Shown piece by piece: positions 1 to 5,478 of a stretch of DNA of 6,427 bases. The position numbers and the translations under genes were made by a program. Origin of the DNA: Candidatus Gottesmanbacteria bacterium (GTDB lineage Bacteria; Patescibacteriota; Microgenomatia; 2-02-FULL-39-11); assembly GCA_016204905.1 (NCBI GenBank), contig JACQJU010000128.1, positions 1 to 6,427 of the forward strand, written 5' to 3'. Under the pieces are notes generated by a model. The model was not told where the DNA came from and made no database searches. It worked only from the letters and a program-made list of their open reading frames with translations. Position 1 is the stretch's first letter; each line of letters opens with the position of its first letter.

Positions 1-97
1 CAATTTGTTTTTTTAAATCTGCAATTTGCCTGTCTTTTGGATCTTGTTTAATTTCTCCCGTATCCTTTGCTTTTTTAGTATCGTCTTTTTTAAACAT
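1..97 (-). CDS. grpE: Probable GrpE, N-terminal fragment (runs off the window)
   Basis: Only the first 32 codons are in the window. Reading from the ATG at 97-95, the peptide starts MFKKDDTKK and ends IADLKKQI; it is dominated by Lys, Asp and Glu and turns into a heptad-like pattern. This fits the charged, disordered N-terminus and the start of the long coiled coil of GrpE, the nucleotide exchange factor of DnaK. The placement supports it: it starts 4 bp after the hrcA stop, and hrcA-grpE-dnaK is the classic order of HrcA-controlled heat-shock operons. The preceding GGTAAG, which includes the hrcA stop, is a weak Shine-Dalgarno candidate and suggests translational coupling. The fragment alone has no diagnostic GrpE motif, so the name rests mostly on context. 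Confidence 0.68.
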   Translation of the reverse strand, partial: MFKKDDTKKAKDTGEIKQDPKDRQIADLKKQI

Positions 98-101
98 AAT
101 C

Positions 102-833
102 TTACCAGTTTCTACTGACTTCATCTACTAAATTGCCGATATAGGAAACGACTGGGATGATATGGGGGAAATTGAGTCTGATCGGACCAACAATACCTAT
201 TGCTCCTTGATGGTGGGGGGAAGTGAAATTGACGAAAATACAACCACAATCATTTAGGAGTTTTTGACCTAAATCTTCTCCCAAAAGGATATGTAGTCCA
301 CCTGTTGATTGTCGATTTTTTTCAAAAACCTTCCACCAGTAATCATATTCATCAAGGGTGGAAAGTAAAGACCTGGTGATATCGATGTCATAAAATTCGG
401 GCATTTCTAGTATATTACTCATACCGGCTGTATAGATATCACCGTGGTTGGTGGCGGCAAGAGACATAGTTTTGGTATTTTCGGCTAATGCACGGGTTGC
501 TTCTCTTAGGAGTTTATCCATCTTGTCTTTATGATCCCAAAGCTTCTGCTTGACGGTGACTTCCTGAGCAATTGAGAGATCTTCGGGTTTCATGAGAGAC
601 TGAACATAGAATTTGAGGGCTATATGGGTGGGAGTACGTCCGGCTGATGTATGGTTTTGTTTGAGATAGCCCATCTTTGTTAGTTTGACCATTTCATTTC
701 TGATGGTTGCTGGTGAGACTCCCAAATTGTACTTTTTATCCAATTTCTCAGATCCGACGGGTTGGGCGGTATCGATATATTCATCAATAATTGCCTTGAG
801 GATCTGGATTTCTCTTTCAGATAAATCAGTCAT
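102..833 (-). CDS. hrcA: HrcA, heat-inducible transcription repressor (short form)
   Basis: HrcA represses heat-shock chaperone operons by binding CIRCE operators and is kept active by chaperones. Residues 4-70 form the typical winged helix-turn-helix: LSEREIQILKAI, PVGSEKL, then GVSPATIRNEM (recognition helix region) and the wing SAGRTPT. The C-terminal core is also clear: SNILEMPEF (139-147), then IGIVGPIRLNF (212-222) followed by IIPVVSYI. The protein has 243 residues against roughly 340 in well-studied HrcA. From memory of the family, the missing part lies between ALAENTKT (about 115-122) and GMSNIL (137), which would remove the inserted dimerisation domain and part of the GAF-like fold. 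Frame and both ends are intact, so this looks like a natural short form rather than a broken gene. The ATG at 833 has no good Shine-Dalgarno. A CIRCE site and promoter lie about 130 bp upstream, so autoregulation is likely. Confidence 0.93.
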   Translation of the reverse strand: MTDLSEREIQILKAIIDEYIDTAQPVGSEKLDKKYNLGVSPATIRNEMVKLTKMGYLKQNHTSAGRTPTHIALKFYVQSLMKPEDLSIAQEVTVKQKLWDHKDKMDKLLREATRALAENTKTMSLAATNHGDIYTAGMSNILEMPEFYDIDITRSLLSTLDEYDYWWKVFEKNRQSTGGLHILLGEDLGQKLLNDCGCIFVNFTSPHHQGAIGIVGPIRLNFPHIIPVVSYIGNLVDEVSRNW

Positions 834-843
834 ATTATCAAAA

Positions 844-953
844 CTTAAATTTACGGGTCCTGCCGTTCGGCAGCCCCAATATGGTGCTCGGCACCTATAG
901 CCTGCGCGCCATTTGGGGCTCCCCGCCTCGCGTCACCCGTTTCTAAAATTAAG
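844..953. repeat. GC-rich nested inverted-repeat element in the hrcA leader
   Basis: A core at 853-940 is about 68% G+C, while its flanks are strongly AT-rich. It is built of inverted repeats: an outer pair ACGGGT (853-858)/ACCCGT (935-940); AGCCCCAA (872-879)/TTGGGGCT (913-920); and two local hairpins, CTGCCG-TT-CGGCAG (860-873) and GGTGC-TCG-GCACC (883-895). The outer pair extends imperfectly into the AT-rich flanks, since CTTAAATTT at 844-852 resembles the reverse complement of 941-953. It would be transcribed as part of the hrcA 5' leader and fold into a branched structure. It could be a dispersed mobile repeat of the REP or MITE kind, or an RNA element acting on the heat-shock operon. 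No family is recognised. The plus-strand open frame across it looks like a shadow. Confidence 0.6.
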
Positions 954-964
954 GTTCTTATGAA

Positions 965-991
965 TTAGCACTAAAATACCATGACTGCTAA
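965..991. promoter_or_regulatory. CIRCE operator (HrcA binding site)
   Basis: Left arm TTAGCACTA (965-973), a 9-bp spacer, right arm GACTGCTAA (983-991). The known CIRCE consensus is TTAGCACTC-N9-GAGTGCTAA, so each arm differs at one position and the spacing is exact. The site overlaps the -10 element, most of the promoter spacer and the likely transcription start of the leftward hrcA operon. Bound HrcA should therefore block RNA polymerase directly. Finding this next to hrcA itself makes the identification strong. Confidence 0.92.
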
Positions 992-1001
992 GTTATGTCA
1001 A
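973..1001 (-). promoter_or_regulatory. Sigma70-type promoter of the hrcA operon
   Basis: On the minus strand, a perfect -35 TTGACA (1001-996) is followed after 17 bp by TATTTT (978-973), which matches the -10 consensus at 4 of 6 positions. Transcription should start near 966, giving a leader of about 130 nt before the hrcA ATG at 833. The -10 lies inside the CIRCE operator and the -35 lies just outside it. Confidence 0.8.
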
Positions 1002-1013
1002 GTGGTAAGTGGT
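1000..1013. repeat. Tandem 7-bp repeat between divergent promoters
   Basis: AAGTGGT occurs twice in perfect tandem (1000-1006 and 1007-1013). It lies between the -35 of the hrcA promoter and the putative -10 of the rightward glycosidase gene. Two 7-bp copies can occur by chance, so a role as a regulator site is only a possibility. Confidence 0.35.
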
Positions 1014-1015
1014 TG

Positions 1016-1024
1016 TGCTAATAT
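1016..1024 (+). promoter_or_regulatory. Possible extended -10 promoter for the glycosidase gene
   Basis: TGC-TAATAT (1016-1024) fits an extended -10 (TGn plus a -10-like hexamer). No good -35 lies 16-18 bp upstream, as expected of extended -10 promoters. A start about 7 nt downstream would fall at the ATG at 1031 or give a leader of about 17 nt to the ATG at 1048. GTGCTAA at 1015-1021 also matches one CIRCE half-arm, but no partner arm exists at the right spacing. Confidence 0.4.
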
Positions 1025-1047
1025 TATTTTATGAGTAAAAAAAAACT

Positions 1048-2979
1048 ATGGGCAGAAAAATACTTTGGGTAATCTATTTGATCTTTGGTATTATTAGCGT
1101 ACCTCTTTTGGTTAGTCTAGCCAAAACCGCCCAAGTGTATATATCCAAGGCTGGCGGAAGTAATGCGAATATTGTGATTGATACAAAGACTACTTTGGGT
1201 AATTTTCCACGTACTTGGTCAGCCCTCGCACAAGGCGGAGAAGAACCACCGCCCATGCTTAAAAATGTAGTTGCTGATATCAAAGCTCTCAATCCTAGTT
1301 ATATAAGGATAGATCACATTTATGATCTTTATTTGGTAGTAAGCAAGGCTGATGGTCGGCTAAAATTTGATTTTACAAAACTGGACGAAACAGTATCTCA
1401 TATACTGGCAACAGGGGCTTTGCCTTTTTTGTCACTTTCTTATATGCCTACAGATGTAGCAGTTGACGGCAATACTACTTCTCCACCAAACAATTGGACT
1501 GATTGGGAAACTATAGTAAGAGAAACTATAGAGCACTATAGTGGAAGAAATAATAAAAATTTGGCAAACGTTTATTATGAAGTCTGGAATGAACCGGATT
1601 TATTTGGTAATTGGAGCACATCAGGAGAGAGGGACTATAGATTATTATATTTTCATAGCGTTGTGGCGGCCAATCAATCTAGAGATAGTAATACTTTTTT
1701 TATAGGTGGGCCAGCTTATACCCATCTAAACTCTAATTTTATGAGCGAATTTATGAAATATGTCAGCAGTAATAATCTCCGGTTGGATTTTTTGTCATGG
1801 CATAGATATACCACTGATCCATCTGTATTTCTTGTGGAGGCTCAGAAAGCGAGAAATATACTTTCTAATTACCCTAACTATGCCAATAGACCGCTAGTTA
1901 TCAGTGAATGGGGAATTGATTCGGAAAATAATCCCTTTTATGATACTTCCGTATCTGCTGCTTTTGATATAACGGCTATAAAAGAGATGCTTGGGCTAGT
2001 TAAGCTGGCTTTTGCTTTTGAGATAAAAGATGGACCATCGCCTGAAGGCAAGGCATATTGGGGTCGGTGGGGACTAATAACCCATAAACAGGGAGGGCTC
2101 GTTAAAAAACCTAGATATCATGCTTTAAAGATGCTAGATAATATGAAAGGTGCGAGAGTGTCTCTGCGTGGTGAGGGTAGTTGGGTGAGGGGTTTTGCTA
2201 CAAAAGATGGTGAGACTATCATAGTAATCTTGGCTAATTATGATAAGGAAGGTCTTCATGCAGAAAATGTTCCCGTTACATTTAATAGTCTCCCCTCTTC
2301 ATATTATACTTTAAAAAGTACTCATCTAAATGGTGTGACTAAACAAAATGAGCTGGTCGTAACGACGGGTACACTTTCGCAGAATTTTTTACTCAATGCC
2401 AATGATATTGTACTTATTGAACTTACCTCATCAGCCCAGTTGGCAGCGTTTAGTAATGGAAAAAGTGGCATAAGTAGTGATCAGGCGCTTATACTAAATA
2501 GTACTCCGCTTAACTTTACATCACCTACTTTTAGATTATCTTCTGCTGGATCAATATCTTTTGATCTGAAGCCTAATTGGGAGGGATTTGATGACACCGA
2601 TAGGATAATTTTTGATATACCTTTTTCTCCTGCGAGCGGACCTACTAAACATCTGTCTCTGAAAAAAAGTAATCTAGGCTTTTCCAATAAATTGGTTTTT
2701 GGCATATTTGATGAGGGTGGTAGTACTACTACCGTTTCTTACTCCATAAGTAATTGGGTGAAAGGTGATTGGCACGGAATTACGGCAAAATGGGATACAC
2801 AAGAACTATCTTTAGTCGTTGATTCACTACCGATACAAGCAATAAAAACATCCACAAATATACAAAACGGCAATATATTGACTTTCTTTCCGAGCAACAG
2901 CGCGATAGATAACTTGATAGTCTCAGGAAATGGTCAAGAAATGATAAGAAGAACTTTTGATGGAGCGGTGGATAGATAG
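1048..2979 (+). CDS. Membrane-anchored GH39-like glycoside hydrolase with LamG-like domain
   Basis: This is a probable cell-surface or exported glycosidase. Residues 4-26 (ILWVIYLIFGIISVPLLVSL) form a hydrophobic N-terminal segment after a basic start, serving as signal anchor or signal peptide. Residues about 40-365 look like a clan GH-A TIM barrel, closest to GH39 (beta-xylosidase/alpha-L-iduronidase family). EVWNEPDLF places the acid/base at Glu182 and VISEWG places the nucleophile at Glu287, a spacing normal for GH39. DFLSWHRY (247-254) is another typical barrel strand. Residues 370-460 resemble the accessory beta-domain that follows GH39 barrels. Residues about 480-628 look like a LamG/concanavalin-like jelly roll (GDWHGITAKWD, LSLVVDS). 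The substrate cannot be told from sequence. The ATG at 1048 is the first in frame (TAA at 1036-1038), without a Shine-Dalgarno. GH39 over other GH-A families is likely, not certain. Confidence 0.85.
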   Translation: MGRKILWVIYLIFGIISVPLLVSLAKTAQVYISKAGGSNANIVIDTKTTLGNFPRTWSALAQGGEEPPPMLKNVVADIKALNPSYIRIDHIYDLYLVVSKADGRLKFDFTKLDETVSHILATGALPFLSLSYMPTDVAVDGNTTSPPNNWTDWETIVRETIEHYSGRNNKNLANVYYEVWNEPDLFGNWSTSGERDYRLLYFHSVVAANQSRDSNTFFIGGPAYTHLNSNFMSEFMKYVSSNNLRLDFLSWHRYTTDPSVFLVEAQKARNILSNYPNYANRPLVISEWGIDSENNPFYDTSVSAAFDITAIKEMLGLVKLAFAFEIKDGPSPEGKAYWGRWGLITHKQGGLVKKPRYHALKMLDNMKGARVSLRGEGSWVRGFATKDGETIIVILANYDKEGLHAENVPVTFNSLPSSYYTLKSTHLNGVTKQNELVVTTGTLSQNFLLNANDIVLIELTSSAQLAAFSNGKSGISSDQALILNSTPLNFTSPTFRLSSAGSISFDLKPNWEGFDDTDRIIFDIPFSPASGPTKHLSLKKSNLGFSNKLVFGIFDEGGSTTTVSYSISNWVKGDWHGITAKWDTQELSLVVDSLPIQAIKTSTNIQNGNILTFFPSNSAIDNLIVSGNGQEMIRRTFDGAVDR

Positions 2980-2994
2980 ATTCATAATAAATTC

Positions 2995-3023
2995 TTGACA
3001 AGTCGCTAATTGTGTAATATAGT
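2995..3023 (+). promoter_or_regulatory. Near-consensus promoter of the vapBC-type operon
   Basis: TTGACA (2995-3000), a 17-bp spacer, then TATAGT (3018-3023, 5 of 6 to TATAAT). Only 7 bp separate the -10 from the ATG at 3031, so transcription should start at or within a base or two of that ATG. This supports 3031 as the true start of the antitoxin and a leaderless mRNA. It lies just after the glycosidase stop, so the toxin-antitoxin pair has its own promoter. Confidence 0.82.
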
Positions 3024-3029
3024 TGTGTA
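3010..3029. promoter_or_regulatory. Possible antitoxin operator: direct repeat TTGTGTA
   Basis: TTGTGTA occurs at 3010-3016 and again at 3023-3029, a 13-bp period; the copies continue as TTGTGTAATAT and TTGTGTATAT. They flank and overlap the -10 hexamer, directly before the antitoxin ATG. RHH antitoxins usually repress their own operon by binding short repeated motifs over the promoter, so this is a sensible candidate operator. In an AT-rich sequence chance similarity is possible. Confidence 0.45.
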
Positions 3030-3030
3030 T

Positions 3031-3324
3031 ATGCTAGTAAGAACGCAAATAATGTTGGATGATCAGATAAAGAGGGATTTGGAATATCTCTCAGAGGTCA
3101 AAAACCAATCGATGTCATCGTTGGTGAGAAAATTTGTAGCGGAAAAGGTGAAAATTGAGAAAAAGAGGGTAAAAAGGGTAAAAAAGATGGATCCAGTTAA
3201 AGCGCTTTTGGGACTGGCTAAAAGAGCAGAAGAGATAGATAAAAAATATGGATTCTCTGGCCCCACAGACTGGTCTATTAATCATGATCATTACCTTTAC
3301 GGATCACCTAAACGTAAGAAATAA
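3031..3324 (+). CDS. Ribbon-helix-helix antitoxin of a VapBC-type module
   Basis: A 97-residue protein from the ATG at 3031. The N-terminus MLVRTQIML is a typical RHH beta-strand that inserts into the DNA major groove, followed by helix A (about 10-22) and helix B (about 28-41, SSLVRKFVAEKV). A very basic linker (KKRVKRVKK) leads to a tail, GPTDWSINHDHYLYG (77-91), of the kind seen in antitoxins paired with PIN toxins; this part probably wraps the toxin and blocks its active site. Its stop overlaps the toxin start by one base (TAATG), so the two are translationally coupled. The frame stays open upstream to a TTG at 3010, but that codon lies in the promoter spacer, so 3031 is preferred; the ATG at 3052 would cut off the beta-strand. 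It probably also represses its own promoter. Confidence 0.85.
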   Translation: MLVRTQIMLDDQIKRDLEYLSEVKNQSMSSLVRKFVAEKVKIEKKRVKRVKKMDPVKALLGLAKRAEEIDKKYGFSGPTDWSINHDHYLYGSPKRKK

Positions 3325-3734
3325 TGAGAATTTTTGTTGATGCTGGGCCTCTACGTGCCTTAGTTACTCCGAAAGACCAATGGCGAGAAAAAACTCTAGA
3401 GTTGATGAGAATTATACCCAAGCAAAACGGAATTTTAATAACTTCTGATTATGTTCTCGATGAGGCATTTACTGGTTTAATGAGTGATATAAGGGCGGGA
3501 TACAAAAGAGTAATTGAATTTAATAAATTGGCTTTTAACAAAAATATTTTTTCTATTGAATGGATTAACCAAGTAAGATTCTTTCAGTCAAAATTACTAT
3601 TTTTGAAGGTCTCCAAGGACAAATTCTGGTCTTTTACTGATTGTACAAGTTATGTGGTGATGAAGGAAATGAAAATAAAAACTGTCTTTACATTTGATGA
3701 ACACTTTAAGGAAATGGGATTTACGATGCTTTAA
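3324..3734 (+). CDS. PIN-domain toxin ribonuclease, VapC-like
   Basis: A 136-residue protein, the usual length for a single PIN domain. PIN toxins are Mg2+-dependent ribonucleases that cut specific RNAs, often tRNA or rRNA, when their antitoxin is lost. The acidic active-site residues are in place: Asp6 (IFVDAGPL), Glu47 (VLDEAFTGL), Asp106 (SFTDCTSY) and Asp125 (FTFDEHF). The block SFTDCTSYVVMKE followed by KTVFTFDEHFKEMGF is characteristic of the family C-terminus. Nothing suggests inactivation. It starts inside the antitoxin stop codon and ends 19 bp before the convergent murJ stop. The RNA target cannot be predicted. Type II toxin-antitoxin is the best reading; the symbol vapC is left off because subfamily cannot be fixed. 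Confidence 0.88.
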   Translation: MRIFVDAGPLRALVTPKDQWREKTLELMRIIPKQNGILITSDYVLDEAFTGLMSDIRAGYKRVIEFNKLAFNKNIFSIEWINQVRFFQSKLLFLKVSKDKFWSFTDCTSYVVMKEMKIKTVFTFDEHFKEMGFTML

Positions 3735-3753
3735 AGAGTATTTTTTAAATGCT

Positions 3754-5403
3754 TTACTCCGGGACGTTGACGACTTCTTGGGAGGGTTCGATGAAGATAC
3801 CTTTCAATTTTTCGGCGCGCTTAAGTAATTTAAAAAACATAGAAAATTCGGGGATTTCTAAAAACCAGGCTAGAAGAAGATAGACAGACATACCAATACT
3901 AGTTGATATACCAGTCAAAATAAGCAATGAGAACGTTCTGGTGGTATCAAAAACCAATTGATCTAGAAGTTTTATGGGTATATAGAGGGCAAAGCCGGTA
4001 ACCAAGCCCGCGAGAAAGATTTTTATGACAGGAATAATAAGTTGTGCTTTGGGAAATCTGCCCACTTTTTTATCTAGATAAATAAGCAAGAATAAAGCAT
4101 TAAAGATGCTGGCTATAGAGGTGGATAAACCCAGTGACCAGATAGGAAGATGGAAAGATTTTATAAAAAGTATACTAAGGATAGTATTGATCATCACCGC
4201 TACTCCCCCTATTGCCACAGGCGTTTTGCTATCATGAAGGGCAAAGAATCCTCTGGCTAAAAGGTGGACTAGTGATTGGGCAAACAGCGAAAGAGAGAAA
4301 AAAGCCAAAGTTTTGCCGGTTAAAACTGTTGCTTCCCAGTCAAATCGTTTGGCACCGAAAACGAGTCTGACCATAGGTATACGTAGTACTATAAGTATTG
4401 CGGATATGGGTACTATCCAAAAGAGTATCTGATGAAAGGCGACTAAAAAAAGAGATTTAAACTCTTCGATATTTTTTTTGACCCAGGATCCAGAAAGGGA
4501 GGGAAATGTGGCCTGAGCGAGGCTGGCACCAAAAAGACCTATGGGCATCTGCTGGAGATGTTGGGCTAGATTAAAAATTGTGACTGCGGCCGATCCCAAG
4601 AGAGAGGAAAGCATGAGATCTACGGTAGTATCTATCTGGGAAATAGCTAGGCCAAAAGTTCTAGGACCCATAAGTTTGCCTATATCTCTGACACCCTGAT
4701 TTTTGATATCAAAGCTCCAGGAATGTCTATAGCCGTAAATAAAAACTAGAGGGAATTGAATCGCCGTAAATAAAATAGAACCTAAAACGACGCCATAAAC
4801 AGGGGCAAATAAACCAGCACTTGAGGTAAACAATATTATACCAAGAATAATACCTAGGTTATATAGTACGGGGGCTAATGCGGGAATGATAAAATTTCTA
4901 AATGATTGGAGTATACCGGTGAAGAAATTGCCAATAAGAAGCGGAGCTACTTGAGCAAGTACCATGATTCTGGTGAAAGGAACCATGAGGGCAATCTGAT
5001 CATCACTAAATCCAGGGGCAAGAAATCTACAAACTAGAGGAGTAAATATAAGAATAGGTATAGAGAGTATGGCAAGCAGAATAAAACCAATATTGATAAC
5101 AGAAGAAGCTATTTTAAAGGCGTCTTTTTTTCTATCTGTTTCCAAGTAAGAAGTAAAAACTGGGATAAAAGCTGTAGATAAGGCGCCCATAACTAATAAT
5201 TCAAATATAAGATTGGGGAGGCGGAAAGCAGCATAATAGACGCCTAAATCATCGGGAGTAAAACGAGAGGTAAGCATACGATCACGGACAAGACCAAGTA
5301 TCCGGGAAGCGGCAACTGTCATCATGATGATAGAGGCAGCGGAAAGTATCCCCGTTTGTTGTCTCGTAAAAAAGGAGAATGTTTTGGTAAATAGCTTGAC
5401 CAT
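3754..5403 (-). CDS. murJ: MurJ/MviN-family lipid II flippase
   Basis: A 549-residue polytopic membrane protein of the MOP exporter superfamily, with about 14 hydrophobic helices; the family moves the peptidoglycan precursor lipid II across the inner membrane. Diagnostic stretches are SRILGLVRD (33-41), FRLPNLIFELLVMGALS (60-76), DTTVDLMLSSLLGSAAV (258-274), PIGLFGASLAQATFPSLS (287-304) and LLARGFFALHDSKTPV (381-396). Compared from memory with E. coli MurJ, the arginines equivalent to R18 and R24 are kept (Arg34, Arg40). The positions of D39, R52, E57 and R270 appear to be Gly54, Phe67, Met72 and His282. The length is slightly above the E. coli protein, with an extra basic N-terminal stretch. 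The gene stands alone between the convergent toxin gene and divergent rpsT. A candidate promoter ends 13 bp before the ATG, implying a leader of only a few nucleotides. Confidence 0.92.
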   Translation of the reverse strand: MVKLFTKTFSFFTRQQTGILSAASIIMMTVAASRILGLVRDRMLTSRFTPDDLGVYYAAFRLPNLIFELLVMGALSTAFIPVFTSYLETDRKKDAFKIASSVINIGFILLAILSIPILIFTPLVCRFLAPGFSDDQIALMVPFTRIMVLAQVAPLLIGNFFTGILQSFRNFIIPALAPVLYNLGIILGIILFTSSAGLFAPVYGVVLGSILFTAIQFPLVFIYGYRHSWSFDIKNQGVRDIGKLMGPRTFGLAISQIDTTVDLMLSSLLGSAAVTIFNLAQHLQQMPIGLFGASLAQATFPSLSGSWVKKNIEEFKSLFLVAFHQILFWIVPISAILIVLRIPMVRLVFGAKRFDWEATVLTGKTLAFFSLSLFAQSLVHLLARGFFALHDSKTPVAIGGVAVMINTILSILFIKSFHLPIWSLGLSTSIASIFNALFLLIYLDKKVGRFPKAQLIIPVIKIFLAGLVTGFALYIPIKLLDQLVFDTTRTFSLLILTGISTSIGMSVYLLLAWFLEIPEFSMFFKLLKRAEKLKGIFIEPSQEVVNVPE

Positions 5404-5416
5404 ACTGACAATCTCA

Positions 5417-5445
5417 AGTATACTACGCTAATCTTTACTTGACCA
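5417..5445 (-). promoter_or_regulatory. Candidate murJ promoter
   Basis: On the minus strand, TGGTCA (5445-5440, 4 of 6 to TTGACA), 17 bp, then TATACT (5422-5417, 5 of 6 to TATAAT). Transcription would start near 5410, about 7 nt before the murJ ATG at 5403, so the leader would be too short for a Shine-Dalgarno. The -35 overlaps that of the opposite rpsT promoter. Confidence 0.6.
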
Positions 5446-5468
5446 GAATCGCATGTATTTAATATACT
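5439..5468 (+). promoter_or_regulatory. Promoter of rpsT and the pil genes
   Basis: TTGACC (5439-5444, 5 of 6), 18-bp spacer, TATACT (5463-5468, 5 of 6). Ten bases separate the -10 from the rpsT ATG at 5479, so the transcript should start about 3-4 nt before the ATG or at it. With no terminator visible after rpsT and only a 5-bp gap to the next gene, this promoter probably drives the pil genes too. Confidence 0.75.
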
Positions 5469-5478
5469 GAAAAAAGAT

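Noticed and set aside
685..900. Plus-strand open frame of 71 codons overlapping hrcA and its leader
   Set aside because: It is antisense to the well-supported hrcA and ends in the GC-rich hairpin element; the peptide has no recognisable features.
853..940. Integron attC site or tRNA-like gene in the GC-rich element
   Set aside because: No attC core motifs (GTTRRRY/RYYYAAC) flank the element, and the arms do not form a cloverleaf with a T-loop GTTCRA motif or acceptor stem.
995..1021. Second CIRCE ending at GTGCTAA (1015-1021)
   Set aside because: The opposite arm at the right spacing (995-1003) matches the consensus at only 3 of 9 positions, so it is at most a half-site.
1074..1292. Minus-strand open frames inside the glycosidase (1074-1292, 2481-2705, 2780-3001)
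   Set aside because: Each lies antisense to a gene with clear domain structure and none has its own promoter or family resemblance.
3010..3030. Upstream TTG start at 3010 for the antitoxin
   Set aside because: The codons 3010-3030 lie in the promoter spacer, -10 and start-site region, and RHH proteins normally begin just before the RTQI-like strand, matching the ATG at 3031.
3167..3185. Tandem GGGTAAAAA repeat within the antitoxin gene
   Set aside because: It encodes the KRVKRVKK linker and is explained by the basic protein sequence; two copies are not enough to argue for a variable repeat.
3063..3266. Minus-strand open frame antisense to the antitoxin gene
   Set aside because: Low-complexity Phe/Ser-rich peptide created by the Lys/Glu-rich antitoxin codons on the other strand.
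3726..3755. Possible bidirectional terminator between vapC-like gene and murJ
   Set aside because: GCTTTAAA and TTTAAATGC can pair only through A-T pairs plus two G-C pairs with a bulge; too weak to call a terminator, although a convergent terminator would be expected here.
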